From assembly GCA_935421135.1 (NCBI GenBank), contig OW285190.1, positions 4,216,001 to 4,280,000 on the forward strand: 64,000 nt of DNA. The letters run 5' to 3'. The position numbers and the translations under genes are program-made. This document shows, in pieces, positions 1-13,970 of this stretch. A model generated the notes under the pieces. That model saw only the letters and a program-made list of their open reading frames with translations. It was not told the DNA's origin and did not search any database. How positions within the stretch are numbered: position 1 is the stretch's first letter; each line of letters starts with the position of its first letter. Source of the DNA: Bugulina stolonifera. Lineage: Eukaryota > Bryozoa > Gymnolaemata > Cheilostomatida > Bugulidae.

Positions 1-1997
1 ACTGCAACGTAAATGGTGTCAGGGTGAATGATTCAAATAATTTACAGACATGGGCACTCGAGTCATTTTACTCGACTCAAGTTAACTCGAGCAACAGCTT
101 TTCATTACTTTTAATTGACTTGTGCTTTTGTATTGTGTGAAAGCTAGGAATTGACTTTTACTTCTACTCTCCTACAAAGCATGATGCTTGACTCTTACTT
201 TACTCTAATCTCTCAGCTATCAATGATAATTCTATTGGTTTGATGTAATTATGTAATAAGTTTTGTCCACCATAGAGAAGCTGAGAGGCATATAGATAAA
301 CAGACCTACCATTATAACAATAGTGCAAATTTGAAGTAGCCTTTGTTCCTCAGAACTACTATAACTGACAGAAAATCAGATCTAACACTAAGTATTACCT
401 ATTGTGTGTTGTCACACTTGTATACATCAGAAATTTGTGTTATACAAAGTTCCCATTGGTATTCTCTTTGACATACTGCTGTACTTTTGACTCTACTCTG
501 ACTCTAGCATTTTGGCACTAGTTGCTTGACTCTTACTTTACTTTTCAAAATGGCTGTTTATTTACTCTTACTCTACTTTTGACTTGCTTCATCCGATGAG
601 TTGACTCTAAATTACTTTTTATCAATTGGGAATGTATACTCTTACTTGACTCTTGACTTGAGTATTTGTCTGCTTGGCACATGTCTGCAAATAAATAGCA
701 ACATTGATAGTTGTGCTCACTGTTTTCATTCACTGCTTGCTTGGGGTTACAGTAACACACTTGTCTATTGTTGTACTACATAGTTACATTATTTCAGTAA
801 AATTGTGAGATACTGTGATTGGTCTGATTGACCTCACTAGTGTATTTTCTGTTAATTTTTTGCAATGAAGTATCGAATCGAAAAAAATCAAAAAAGCTAA
901 TTGGCAGAATTGAAAAATACGAAACAGTATTTTGTGAATTGTTGCAGGTCTACTTTTGAGGTCCACTAAATAGGATGGCCAAGTGGTTTGACAGCAACCA
1001 AATAAAAAATAAAATAAAGTCAATACAGCATGATAGTATAGAGAGCAAGAGAGAGTATAACTCTCGTCATTAGACAGAATCGAGCACAAAACTTTTGACC
1101 GTTTTTATTATAATGCAACTTTTTTTATTTTATGCAGGTCTAATGTGCATATTTATAACTGCATTTATTTGTGCCAGTATTTTAGTATCATTAAAGTACT
1201 ACTGAAATCATGCCTTTTCATGTAGCAATTATGTTATATAGGTTATTATTTTTCCATATGTACCACAAAAATTCATATAACATAATGAGTTTGTCTGTTT
1301 TCTGCAAATGGAAAACACTGCAAGCCCTCATTCTGCCATATTGAATTACAAAGGATGTAAACTTTGTTTACTCTGTAACTGTGGAAACAAAATGGAAGTT
1401 GTTACATAACAAAGCCTAGCCAATTAAATTAGTGTGGTTAATTTAGCTGAAATTCCAGCATAGGTAGTGGGTGGGAATTAATGCCAGCAGTACCCAATGT
1501 CCTCATCTAATCTGCTATTCCAAGTCTAGGCTTCAAACAGAAACTTGGATCTAGTTAATCGCTGTGTCTTTGGTAAAATTTTGCTTGTTACAACAGAGTA
1601 CCTCAGTTCTGCCTTGTGTTCTTGTTTTATGTGCATTTGCTAACTACAGCATGTGGCCCCCAACTGATGTATGCCACATTTACACCACTCTCAATTGGCT
1701 TGAATAACTGTTGCATTACTTCCTACCCATCCAATGAAATATTTATTTGTATTAGAGTGCAGTACATTTTAATGTACAGTAATACAATGCATGCACGTCG
1801 TAATACATGTACGTACTGATACTGTATTAGACCATAACACATATAATGTTATTATATACATGTAGTTATAATACTATATGGATACTGTATTTATAATTCA
1901 ATGTAATATAACATATTATAGTCTATCTAGTATATGCTACAAAATGTATATACTATATAGTATCTACTCTATATTTTCATGCAAGTACTACTGTATA
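1..1997. other. AT-rich intergenic DNA with no supported gene
   Basis: Only short open frames without splice or protein support are present. Positions 90-660 are rich in degenerate runs of the form TTGACTCTTACTTTACTC, which open short frames on both strands. Positions about 940-1015 match the 3' part of the SINE-4 repeat seen at 36740-36815 (the 'ggtcc..taaatagga' stretch). Nothing else is recognisable. Confidence 0.6.
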
Positions 1998-2253
1998 TCT
2001 GTACCTACATGTACATCTGTACCTACATGGACATCTGTACCTACATGTACATCTGTACCTACATGTACATCTGTACCTACATGTACACCTGTACCTACAT
2101 GTACATCTGTACCTACATGTATATCTGTACCTACATGTACATCTGTACCTACATGTACATCTGTACCTACATGTACATCTGTACCTACATGTACATATGT
2201 ACCTACATGTACATCTGTACCTACATGTACATCTGTACCTACATGTACATGAT
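1998..2253. repeat. 18-bp minisatellite, about 14 copies
   Basis: The unit ACCTACATGTACATCTGT is repeated head to tail with few substitutions (one unit ends ATATGT, one has ATGGAC). Because 18 is a multiple of three, several frames stay open and give spurious periodic peptides; these are not annotated as genes. The unit contains the TACATGTA palindrome that recurs across the whole window. Confidence 0.95.
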
Positions 2254-3297
2254 TTGTATTAATAAGTAATATGGTTGAACATATTTATAATCTCAAACAA
2301 GTCTGGATGTACATCTACATGTAGGTCTATATAACAATTATTACATGCATATTATATTGCCAGTCTTGTAATTTAAATATTAAAATTATTTTGCATGTAT
2401 ACATGTATTATACTAACAATATCTGCTGAAGTATTATATTACTACAACATAGCCATAGCCCTCAACAAGCTTTGATCAGCAACTAAAGGAATTTTGTCTC
2501 AATATCCTCACTCATAGCTTCCTTTGCTTGCCTTGCATGTACTGCATTACTCAATGGCTGGTCATATTATTGAGAAAACCATAGGATTACATAAGCCTAA
2601 TAATTACAGAAAGCTCATAGCTGTGAGATTGTAGTGTAAGTATGGGGCACCTGGTAACTCCCCTATACAGGACTATAATTAGTGAGCCAAGCTATGGGCC
2701 TTCACACGTCATACAGGATGTGGACAACACCCCTGTAACTTGGGACTTCCTTTTCCAGAACCCACTTTCCATGATGATTTTATATGCTGGCATATTCCAG
2801 CCCAAATTATTTTCGGAGTTTTGATAAAGTAAATATAGCAGCGTCAGGGCTTAAAGTTTAGATAGACCAAACAAAATATTATCATTTCTGTAGCCCTTTA
2901 ATATAATTTTATATATAATTTTATATTTGTTAATATTAATGAAGCTTATAGTTGGTGATTAATGGTACCAATAAAGTATTAGAAATATAAAAATCTGTTA
3001 TATTAAATTTGTATTAAAATGTTCATGTTATCGATTGTACCATACTATTGTCAGAACACTCTGGCAGTAATATATGCAGATGGCTGTTAGCCTTCTGCAC
3101 GTGTAAGCTCATATAAAGAGACAGAGGTTGACACCATCGATGCAAGAATAAACCAATGCGATGGAAATGAAAATGGTTAACAACAAACGCACCTGCTAAA
3201 CATAAGTAGTTTTGAAACTGCTTCAATATTGAAGTTTCTGTAAAGCTAAGCAATAAGACAATTAAGAAGTCGGTTGTTACAAACGACAATGATGTAT

Positions 3298-6200
3298 CTA
3301 GCTGGTATGGTTGTCCTTCCTGTTTCTACGAACTACCATGGGAACTAGTATTACGCTACCAAGTATACCGACAGTTCCAGCAAATATCAGAGCATATTTT
3401 TCTTCGGTCTTTACACCAATATATGCTGTAAATATACCATACGTGATGCTGATGTAAGGTATGCACATGTATACATCATATCTGGTTTCAAACATCACAA
3501 AAATGTTTTGCTGTGATTACACAGTATTGCCAAGGTGTTTTTCGAAGTACATGTATACACTTCTAGATTCAGACTGTAAATTAGCAAATTCCCTGCACAG
3601 TTGATGCATTGCTGTGATTGACTACACTAAACTAAAGGTTGATCTGAACATATCAAAGAGAATTAAAGCCTTGATCTCCACAAACTTACTAGCGAGAGGA
3701 GTTAGTCCTATGCTCCCTATACCTTCAGCAAAGAACTCTAACCCAAGTAGCACAGCTAGAAGCTGACTCCCACAGAATCCAATGATAGTAGAGACTAAAT
3801 TAGCAATACTAGCTCCTTGAAATAATCCCCACATTGCCATAAACAAGTAGTACATCACCTAAAGCAAATAGAGTGACAGTGTCCCCTCTACAAAGTACCC
3901 TAAATCAATTGAGCACTCAGACAAAAAGTTATTATGAAGTTGTCCTCTTAGTGTATTATTGTGGTTAAGACTGCTCAAGGAAAACCAAAGCTTCACACAC
4001 TATCTACTAGTATATATAATGTCTGCGTATATATAATGTCTGCGTATATATAATGTCTGCGTATATATAATGTCTGCGTATATATAATGTCTGCGTATAT
4101 ATAATGTCTGCGTGACTTCTTGGATTGACCGGAGCCACAAATCAAAATTCCTAGGTAGCCCATTGGCCTGAGACAAAGTCAACCTAGGATTTTGATTGGT
4201 TAGAGGAACCCAATCCGAGTTCATTGGCACATCCTGGTTCCTCGCAAAAAAACTATGTATACTGCGCATGTACATGTATTATGCAGATATATGTACTTAC
4301 CTTGTTACGTGAATATGTTATGGTGATAGTTACAATACTGTAGATTATCACAGAGATTATATGAAGAATCAATCTGTCATATTTAACAGAGCTGGTAACA
4401 GCAGCCAACATGCTGCCAGCTAGCTTTCCTATACCTGCAATATACAGCAACACTTCACCAAACCTTACACAGATACACTAAGACTTGAGTACACTATTCC
4501 AGTTTATACATTTCATTCATTTCCTTCATTGGTTAGCCTCAAACCAATAGCACATGATACCAGATGTGTTAACTTTTGCTTATCATTTTCCTTAAACATG
4601 GCGATACATAACAGAACTACTAGTTAGGGGGTTATAAATTTTCAAAGAGAGGTCGGGGTACAAAAGTCTCTTAAATTATCTAAGAGAGCGGATGTTGATC
4701 ACATAATATACATGTACATTGTACTTATATTGGTCCAAAAGGATCTTTAACATGTTGTTAAAAAAGCGGTAAAACTATGAAAAGACTGGGTAATATCAAG
4801 TTATTAGAATTACCTAACACTGTGATTCCGAAAGCCACTTGGTCTGTATCTAGGCCTGTTGTCTTCAGAATATAGTCATTAATTAAAACATAGAGGGCTG
4901 TGTTTGTCACATTCCATGCCATAGCATTTGCCAACAGGATCCAGATCTGGCAACCAAGAAGTAACACCATTAATTATTAATTAAAAAAACTTGGCTAGTT
5001 CAAACTATTAGCCTTGGTCCCTGCTGAGCATCATAATAATAAGTGGTGATTTTACTATTCAAACTCATTGCATGCCTAGTTCAAACCAATTACGTTGTCC
5101 CTTGGAGTTTGAAGGAGTTTCATTGTAGTTTGAATAATGTAAATCCTTTGTGAGTAGTTGTCACCCCTCATAACGCATGACAACTCCACACTAAGTGTTG
5201 ACAGGAAGAGTTAAGCTAATACAGATATAGCATGTAAGTACATGTAGCTATGGAAATGTTTGCCTATAAACAGGTATGTCAGCTCAATACTGTCACAATA
5301 ATTATACATCATTGTGGACACATGTTTTACAATGTAGATAGGCATGCATGGGCGTCATTATTATTATTCTTAACGAATGATCAACTAAACACCCCAGAAT
5401 CTTTTAGGGCTTAGAAAAGTCACCGAGAATGAACATTTAACCATGGCGGCACACCTCAATAAATGCTCTACAGCAATTTCTTAATTTTTTGCAACTTGCC
5501 CTGAAAGTTCACATTAATGTTAAAGATCTAAATGAACCTTTTATCCATTAGAACAAGTAATCGACGCTTATTTAATGCAGTCTAAACTATCCTAAGCAGT
5601 TTATGTGATCATGACAAGATTTGTCAAATACTAACTTGTGGATTCCGGAGGAGCACCACAAAGCTTTCTTTTACAGAGTATAGTCTAGAATCTTCCTTTC
5701 TTTCAGATAAATCTAACCTCTTCTCCAGATCATCTTCTTTAACTGTCTCCTGATAATCGCCGGCATGCAGCTGATTCTCCTGACCGCTGACAACTTCTAA
5801 TTCTTTCGGTAGATCACTGTTTATTTCAGATGTGTCCTGCAGGTCAGGTTTAGCTTCTGAACTATGCTGTACATCACCGCTCATGTCAACCTAGCAGTGG
5901 TATGAATATAGGAGCACACACAGCAAGGATATTACTTTGAAGTTCTTTAAATTGATGTTGACTAAATAGCTTTAGTCAATCTAGCAACAGGAAGGCATTG
6001 TAAGGTGATCAGCGGTATTATAGATACCCATTTGTATGTACAAGGACATTATACATTGTGTACCTTACCACACTAATGGTATGTCCTTTGTTATCCAGAC
6101 CATGAGCCCCATTGTCTGAATGCCGTCCATTCTCCAAAGAACTATCTGCCAATTTCGAATCGTCTTCTCCTGTAATTGAATATGGATCATTATAAACTGG

Positions 6201-9200
6201 GTCATGTGACGTTGGCACCATTTTATAACAACGCAGTTATTAAAATTCTCATTATATACTTCTATTTATGTTGACATTTGTATATTATACTTCACTATGT
6301 ATATTGTAATGGTTTCTGTGATTTGGTGCGGTCGTCCTTGGACGACTGTCGACCTAGAAATGAAGTGCCTATGAGTGGTAATAGGACTTCGCATTACATG
6401 AAAGATCGAGCGGTCTCAGTAGCCCAAATACTACCAAAGACGACCCATCTAATCTCAAGTCCGACCTTCAGACTATACAAGGAAAGAGAGTAGTTCGACC
6501 TAGTAGGCGGTTCGCAAAGCGAATGACCTAGTAAAAGGAAGAGAAAGTCTCTGTATCAAGTATAGATGTGTCTTTATTGAAAGCCAATAGTGTAGACTGA
6601 GACAATGAACAGTAAAACAGTGCCCTTTATATAGTATAAGGACTTCCGGCCGACGTGACGTCGGGAAAAGACGACGTGTGGTCGTCCGGAAGTTGCGCAA
6701 CAAGATGGCCGCCGGAAGCCCGACGGCCAACCCAAAGTAGGTCGGGTTCTACAAAAGTTGCTTATAATGGTCCAATTCATGTACAAAATGAATATCAATG
6801 GATTCTGAGAGGTCGGGCCTCTGTACATGGGTATAAAAGGCATTAAAAAGACTTAGTAACATTCATGCAGTTATATACGGTTATATAGTGGAACAATACA
6901 TGAATAAGTAATGAGTATTAGCACATGGAGACACGTATGTAGACAGTAATTAATGGTTTGGACATGCAATGCAGTTTAAGGTAAGTATACGAACACTAAT
7001 TATGAGAATGTGAGTGTCAGATGAGTAGCGCTATAACAACTACTGAGTGCGTAAGGTGCGATGGAGCTTCGTCCGGGAGTTGGAGTCGTATACAAATGTC
7101 CTGTACCATCACAATATCACACTACTCTTTTGATTAGAACACTTACATCGAGTCCAATATTCAATACGAATGCAATTGAGCACCCTGTACAAATACATGT
7201 ACATCTCTCATAACTGCTAACATTTATGCCGTGCTCTGTGGCATTTTTACGTTTTATTATAAATTGAATGATTAAATGAATACAGCCCACTACCTTGGCC
7301 TGTTTCGTCGTCTTTAATCGTATTATTTTCTATGTGGGCAGAACCTTACAGCATGTGAGCCCTGTCTCCCTACGACCCCAGGCCGTAGCGTTACGTTTTG
7401 AATACACTTTTAATTACTACCTGCCCTGAAGTCATTACTGAACCTGTACTAGCCTAGATACCTTGTTTGAGCATTTCATAGCTACAGCGTAGTACAACAA
7501 ATGCTGTCTCAGGTGCATTAGACGCTGGCTACGCCCACTTGCTTCAAACAATAGAAGACATGGAGTTAGCAGCGGTTCTGTTTTGGTAATGCAGGGCTGG
7601 GCTAAAACTTTGGTCGCACTGCAGTTTAGCCAGCAAAAAATGATGGGCGACACGGCTAATCACAAGTATTTAGTGTGGGATGGGGTTCAACAAATATAAA
7701 AAGCTACAGTAAGCCTTGAGCTCCATCACTAAATCCGTGTGCCATCTACATGTACACCTACATGTATAATTACTATACCACACTGTGATTAGTGACCATA
7801 AAGGTAAAATGTGAACAAAGTTTTAGTGAACTGACCTGAAGTTAGAGGACTACTCTCAAATGATTAAATTTCCCAGCGAGCTTCAATGTGGCCTTAAAAT
7901 ATACCCAAGCTACAGAAACCAGATTTGACTAGGGGATTGCATTCACATCTTCGTACTGTACTTACTATGTGCTTGTTCTGGGCGAACTTCTGGAGAGATG
8001 AAACAGATTCCAGCAATGATGTGAAGAATATGAAGAACAGCCATGATACCCATAGCCTTAGAGTATCCATATTTATCTAGCAGATACTGGGAGCCCACTG
8101 GCCACACACTGTTCCCCACAAAGTTTCCAACAACTGCCAAGGAAAAGGCTAAATGCTTCTTTTTCTCAAAGTACTGAGAAAGAATCTCCGAAGATGTGAC
8201 ATAGCTGAAGGAGATGCCAGCAGCTGAAAATAATGAATATGGGTGATTATATTGTATATGCGTTCATCGGAATTACAACGTGTTTTAAGGCAGAGGTAAG
8301 CGTATAAGTTTTTCTGTTATTGAGACTATACCCCTTCTCTAATAAGTCCCTCACACTAAAACTTGAATAGATAGATGAGGCACACTTCCACAGTTGCCTT
8401 TCCTTGAACAGGCAACATCCACAAAAAAAGTCAACACACAAGAGTAATAACAACAATCTCAACTGACTACTCATTGTTTCTCTGTTTATTAGCAGTTAGC
8501 AAATACTAGAAGTGAAGGTCATCTAGCACAAAGTCATCAAAGTTTATATATTATTAAGTTTTCCAACGGTGCTCTGCACCAATAGGATCGCTCTAAAACC
8601 TGACCTAATAAACGGCCAAGCCGAAAGTGGTAAGCGGAAACGAAAAATATCACCGATATAGCAATGGAGTTTCTCAAGATTGGTGAAAAAGTAGTTTTCA
8701 GATTGGCTAGAAGTACCATGATGCTAGCCTATCATTTTCAGGACACATTATGTCGATACCGATAGCACCATTAGAAAAAACAAACATTTAGAGGAACTTA
8801 AACATGAGAAAAAAACCCGAAAATTTCGAGTCATTCTACGGAGCACGTTGTGAGTAGTAGTGCATACCAAAGATGGTAAAAGTATCACCTTTGCGCAGAC
8901 CGTCAACTACTACATCGACCTATTTATTGTAGCCTAGGTGCTTGCCGTAGGCTGGGCGCTTGCGAACGAGAAGCATACCGACAACTTAGTTGAGAGAACC
9001 ACGGCAAATTACTATGCGTATCATTTACTGGATAAACTTATATGTAGGAACTTTGAAGTCATTTAAAATAAGGAACAAAACTAATAAATTTCAACTTATG
9101 GTTTGCAGTTATTTAGTGGACAATCAAGCAGCTGCCTGGCAGTATAAGCACAATATAATAGGAAAAATGGAAATATATGTAGCTGAGATAATATATGATT

Positions 9201-9929
9201 ATTATGCATCTTTCTAGACCCTTTAAATGCCAGGTGGCCTCTTCAATCATAAATGACATAATGGAAATGATACTGAAAGATTGGTGTAGGATATAGTCAA
9301 ACCTGCTATCACACCAAATAGTATGTAAGCATGCCACGGTTGTGTAGATAAGTATGACAACCCCATTCCAGTTACCGCTAACACTCCAGCCAGTATCTGT
9401 GTGAATCTGCAGCCAAACTTCTTGATCAGTACAGAGGCTATGGGAGCTATAATAGAGAGCGTGAGTTGTAGAATAATCTGCAAAAACCATGGGTTGGAAC
9501 CTCATAAACAGTCCGGAAATGGGTTCATAAGTCAAAGCCAAACGTTGCCAATAATGTAGTAGTTTGCTAGAAATGACATGCTCTCTTGATGGATACAGAA
9601 TACCCTGATATACATTATTCATGTACATGGCATGAATGCGTGCTAGCTTTGCAGATTGCTCTAGACAGCATGCTAAAATAAACATGTTAGAATACAAAAA
9701 TATTACCTAACAGGAAGACTGTGCCAGTATGTACTGAACCAATCAGACTGCTACTTTGTAGGTCAATGTTAAAGTAGTTTTGATGAGCTACAGTCAGATT
9801 TCCAACAACTGCTGCCGTGAACCCATGATGAACCGTGTGGGCAATGAAAGACATGACCAGAACTACCCAGGCGTAACCCTTGTCCTTCTCCATCTTTGGC
9901 TTAGTAAATAATCTTTTACACACCAACAT
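3298..9929 (-). CDS. Monocarboxylate-transporter-like MFS membrane transporter, 9 exons
   Basis: Probable plasma-membrane proton-linked or facilitated transporter of small organic acids; the substrate cannot be read from sequence. Exons (minus strand): 9929-9707, 9446-9303, 8223-7966, 6169-6069, 5890-5636, 4946-4814, 4434-4301, 3858-3690, 3425-3298. All junctions use GT/AG and all phases agree, giving 514 codons plus TAG. The N-terminus has KDKGYAWVV, the MCT-type lead into TM1. Exons 1-2 join as LLAPIASVLIKKFG, matching the TM1-TM2 loop of the family. Exon 3 adds TMs ending near residue 208. Exons 4-5 encode a roughly 120-residue acidic, hydrophilic central loop, and exons 6-9 supply the second membrane half and a short basic tail ending DNHTS. 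Length and layout fit a 12-TM MCT (SLC16-like). Intron 3 holds a solo LTR and intron 7 a small tandem repeat. The start is the first ATG before GYAWVV. The fold is confident, the subfamily less so. Confidence 0.88.
4010..4112. repeat. 17-bp tandem repeat, about 6 copies, inside an intron
   Basis: The unit TATATATAATGTCTGCG is repeated almost perfectly within intron 7 of the transporter gene (between the exons ending at 4301 and starting at 3858). No coding role. Confidence 0.9.
6305..7113 (-). mobile_element. Solo LTR (LTR family 1) with ATAT target duplication
   Basis: Read on the minus strand it starts TGTGATGGTACAGG and ends CATTACA, the standard TG...CA LTR ends. ATAT flanks it on both sides (6301-6304, 7114-7117). 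It carries a TATA-like TATATAAAGGGC and an AATAAAG signal, as expected for U3-R-U5. It matches the copies at 21266-22051 and 55161-55946 along its length. No internal retrotransposon region is present, so it is solo. It lies in intron 3 of the transporter gene, in the same orientation as the gene. Confidence 0.85.
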
Positions 9930-10050
9930 CCTGGAATTATATTATATTTCAGTCAGTAGGCCTCCAACAGAAAAGTATAAATGAGTCTAAATATTATAGA
10001 GTGCAAATTAACTTTCTATAATGTTTGTATATTCACAGCAGTAGGCCTAT

Positions 10051-10824
10051 TGTAATGTTTTGGGGGTTGTATGCATGTCATTCTAAGACGATCCCTTGTC
10101 CAAAATGAAGAACCTATGAGTGGTGCTAGGTCTTCTCATTACATGAAAGATCAACAGGTAATAGTAGTCCAATGACTACTCAAGAGGACCTATGTGGTCC
10201 TAAGTCAATGCTATCTTGCTATACTGAGAAAGAGTATGTTCCGACCTAGCAGGCAGCTCGGGAGGCAATGTCGGTGACCTTGTCAACTGGAACGACCAAT
10301 ACTACGAAGTGAAGACTCTGTATAAGTAGTATAGAAGTGTCTTTATTGAGATCCAAGTATCAACTGAGACAATGACGAATACAAAAACAATGTTCTTTAT
10401 ATACTATTAGAACTTCTGGAGGAAGTTCTGGTAAAAAGGCCCACGTAGTGTCGTCCGGAAACTGCACAACAAGATGGCGCCGGAAGCCCGAGGCCAACCC
10501 AAAAACATATCGGGTTGAACAAAAGATGCTTGAAATCATCCAAATCATGCACAAAATAAGTATCCAGTATTTCTGAGAGGTCGGCTCTCTTCACATACAG
10601 CTAGGTATAAAAAGGACATCATTGCTCAGTAATGCATATTTGTAAGTATATAAGCATATGGTAATTATAACAGTATGGTCAAAACATGTATAACAACACA
10701 GATGCAAGTCAAATGTAGGCATAGATGAGTAGAGCTGTGACAACTACATTGTAGCCGTACTTAACGTACTGTATTGTTCATCAGGTTGGCTGAGGCAGTG
10801 TACGCAAATGTCCTAACCATTACA
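10051..10824 (-). mobile_element. Diverged solo LTR of the same superfamily (LTR family 2)
   Basis: The plus strand begins TGTAATG and ends CATTACA, and organisation is shared with family 1: a palindromic start, a TATA-like box with AGTATATAAAGAAC on the minus strand, and an AATAAAG-like signal. Sequence identity to family 1 is patchy. The 4-bp flanks (CTAT and ATAT) differ at one site, so the target duplication is decayed. It lies just upstream of the transporter's first exon. Confidence 0.65.
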
Positions 10825-13124
10825 ATATAATGCTTATAACTCTACTATTCAGCTATTGTAATGACAGTAAATAATGTAGAGTTTGTACTAACTATGTGTG
10901 TTATGTTATGTACACCTTTGCCAGCATTGCAAGTGAATAATACTATAACTCCTACAACAAGTTAAGCGTGATTGTCTATAATATCTAAATCAATAATTTA
11001 TATATACTCAATTTCAAAGAGAAATTATACAGTGTGTGAGCTTGTATTTAAGGCTTTAAAAAAGCTGTTTAGTGTATTATATGTACTTGTACATGTGTTT
11101 TAAAGTGTATGTCATGAAATATTTGTGTTGCTAGAATTGTCTTCTCTTTATCAACACATATTTTTATCATTCATGATTATCAGAATACTTTCCAGAATTG
11201 CTAATAATGTAAAATATCTTTACACAAATACGCTGTGCAAAATGTGGAGCCAAATACTCATGCTGTAACACTGTAAGATAAAAAAACAGAAGACAACTTG
11301 GACACAATCATGTACTTCTACAGTGCAATTATGAGTATCAATGTACATGTATGTATAATTATAGTATTATCATAATTATATTATGGTATGGTGGCTTGAC
11401 ATGGCTGTACAGATTTGTATGTCTTGTGTTGCATCGCATTTTCCATTGTTAGTAGCAATGCTGTATTATGCATTTCTTTTATCTTATGATATGCTCAGCC
11501 CAAAGCTGGTTTGGTAAGAACGTGATATTTCAGTATAATTATTTGCATTCTCTAATTCCAACTCCCAAGTACAAACAACTTTATAATAGCTGAAGTACAA
11601 ATCTATTGTAACTTGTTGCTTATCCACTGCACTTACCATACTATGGTGCACAATGCTTTAATGTCAGAGATATCAAAGGAAGATAGATCACAGCACTACA
11701 ATATAATTGGTGGAGGGAGGGTGCGAAACATCATTTGTAATCATACCATGTACACTGTACACTATTTCTATTCATCAATGTAATAATATTATCATACATG
11801 TACCAAGTCTTTATTACAATCATATTGAAATTGACAGAAAAAGCTATGATAATTATTTTTATATCTATCTCACAATAACAGTAATCATATTACCTGTGAT
11901 TGTAGAGGTGACCAGCTTCGTCTTGTAAATATTTCGTTCACTATCGCTTGTAGCTAGAAGGTAATAATATTGTTATCCAAAAACCTGAACCCTGCCTACA
12001 GCTTTACCATTTAGAAATGAATAATAGCTATATAGGCTACATGTAGAAGAAGCCTGCATCTGCACGATGCACACAGGTTCCCAAAAATACAATTGCTTTG
12101 ACACTTGATTTTGTGACATCTAATGAACAGTCCAGGGTAAACTTTCATTTCCATTAATGTAGCTATCTATCTATTTACTTGTATCTATAGCAGTAGCAGG
12201 GCATAACAGCCAGTAGAAACAATTAACAGGTGCCTAAGCAGAGGTCAATCACCAGGTGACAGATACAGAGGGAGTTTGCAGATACTTACATGTAGTAATG
12301 CAATACAAGGAAATCCTGGTCAGAAACCCTTGCTTCTATTATTAACAATGATTTATGAAAGTTTTATGCAGGTCATACGCAGAACCTAGCAAACACTTGC
12401 CTAACAATGTCTTGAGTTGTTGTCCTGCACTTTTTATACACTGGGAGATCATATACCAAAGTGATAAGGGTTATTGTGAAATTTTTATACAGCACCTGAA
12501 CAATAGAATAATTTCAACATTTTGCAATTTGCATTTGTTGTTAATGGCAGGTGGAATTTGCCACATACCAGATGACAGTTGACACCTGAGTTCTAGCCAA
12601 TATGCTAATCACTATAATTAACATTAAAATAGCTCAGAAGGGAAACAATATTTTTCATAGAGCATTTAACTACAGTGTATTTATAATGGAATTCAATTTA
12701 AATATAAGTGGGTAAATATAGATTAAATATTATTTTTGCTACATGAGTGGCGCCCTGCTTGCCCCAATTCCCTCTATTTAGAGAAGCAGTAACCTCACAA
12801 CTATAGGCAGGGACTCACTCTTACACTGACTGGTGGGCGTAAAAACATTTTCAAAATTTGAGAGCAAATTAAAGCATTGCGTATCATTTTAAAAGCTTTG
12901 TTACAATGTTACTAACATGACTGTGTGGGTAAAAATATTGCCATGCTAAATAAGAATTTAATTCTAAACATATCACAGTGGCTAATAATATGACTGGTAA
13001 GGTATGTAACAGCATTAATTATATTTATAAGCTGCACTTAAGTTCATTTTCATGTTCAGTTGCTTGTAGAGTGTAGACCCATAAAGCAGCCTTTATTTTG
13101 TTTAACTACAGTCTCCTACTCCAG
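10825..13124. other. Intergenic, no gene seen
   Basis: AT-rich DNA with scattered ACATGTA palindromes. Open frames (for example near 11707-11928 and 12355-12582) are short, of low complexity and without splice context. No repeat or RNA gene is recognised. Confidence 0.5.
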
Positions 13125-13440
13125 TACTTAATGCTAACAGCAGGGGAACAAGAGCTCTCCATTAGTGGAACTACACTATTCTAGAGGTACTTAATGCTAA
13201 CAGCAGAGGAACAAGAGCTCTCCATTAGTGGAACTACACTATTCTAGAGGTACTTAATGCTAACAGCAGAGGAACAAGAGCTCTCCATTAGTGGAACTAC
13301 ACTATTCTAGAGGTACTTAATGCTAACAGCAGAGGAACAAGAGCTCTCCATTAGTGGAACTACACTATTCTAGAGGTACTTAATGCTAACAGCAGAGGAA
13401 CAAGAGCTCTCCATTACTGGAACTACACTATTCTAGAGGT
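13125..13440. repeat. 63-bp tandem repeat, 5 copies
   Basis: A unit beginning TACTTAATGCTAACAGCAG and ending near ACTATTCTAGAGG recurs with starts at about 13125, 13188, 13251, 13314 and 13377. Copies are nearly identical (CAGGGG versus CAGAGG in the first, ATTACTGG in the last). Function unknown. Confidence 0.95.
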
Positions 13441-13837
13441 TATAATGGAAGTATATCAAATTATAATTTAATCTTGTCTATGCCCAGGCCAACTACATGT
13501 AATTCGTCATAACAATCAAAAAGAGTAAAAGAAACAAGGAATCACGCGTACCAAAAGCTATCCGTTCCCTCACCCCATCCAAACATGATCTGTATTAAGC
13601 CAGGAGTTGTGCTACCTTGTGTACAAATCCTATCTTAATATTAACTTCTGAGGGCTGATAAGAAGGCGATATCTTGAAAAGGAAGAAATAGAGTCTGAAA
13701 TCGGAATAGCTTGTTGGATAGTACTGTTATTCAAAAAGATTTAAGGAAAAAAATCTAAATGCAAATTTTAAATCGCATACACATGATATAATGTGCTTGG
13801 AAAAAACAATATAACTCTCAAACGAGAAATACGTGTT

Positions 13838-13970
13838 GGTGGCTGGGTGGTTTAGCGCTAGTCACTCTGGTCTTCTAGCTATAACTCAAGTTATCTGCAA
13901 GGACACGGTTCGAGTCCCGTCGATGAGCTGGAGGTTTTGGTCCCGAAGAAGGTTTTCTCTCCCAAGAATT
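13838..13970 (+). mobile_element. tRNA-derived SINE (SINE-1)
   Basis: It has a tRNA-like promoter pair: an A-box-like GGTTTAGCGCTAGTCACTC near 13850 and a B box GGTTCGAGTCCCG at 13907-13919. A non-tRNA body follows with GGTCCCGAAGAAGGTT. The same body, degenerate, is found at about 34077-34200, 58395-58520 and 61036-61160. A functional tRNA is unlikely because the cloverleaf stems do not close by eye. Confidence 0.65.

Noticed and set aside
9113..9697. 194-codon minus-strand open frame over the transporter's first intron
   Set aside because: It overlaps exon 2 in the wrong frame and lacks transporter features; the spliced model explains the region.
13838..13970. Functional tRNA genes at the SINE heads (also 15933, 35921, 36406)
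   Set aside because: A and B boxes are present but the cloverleaf stems do not close by eye, and the sequences continue into shared SINE bodies.
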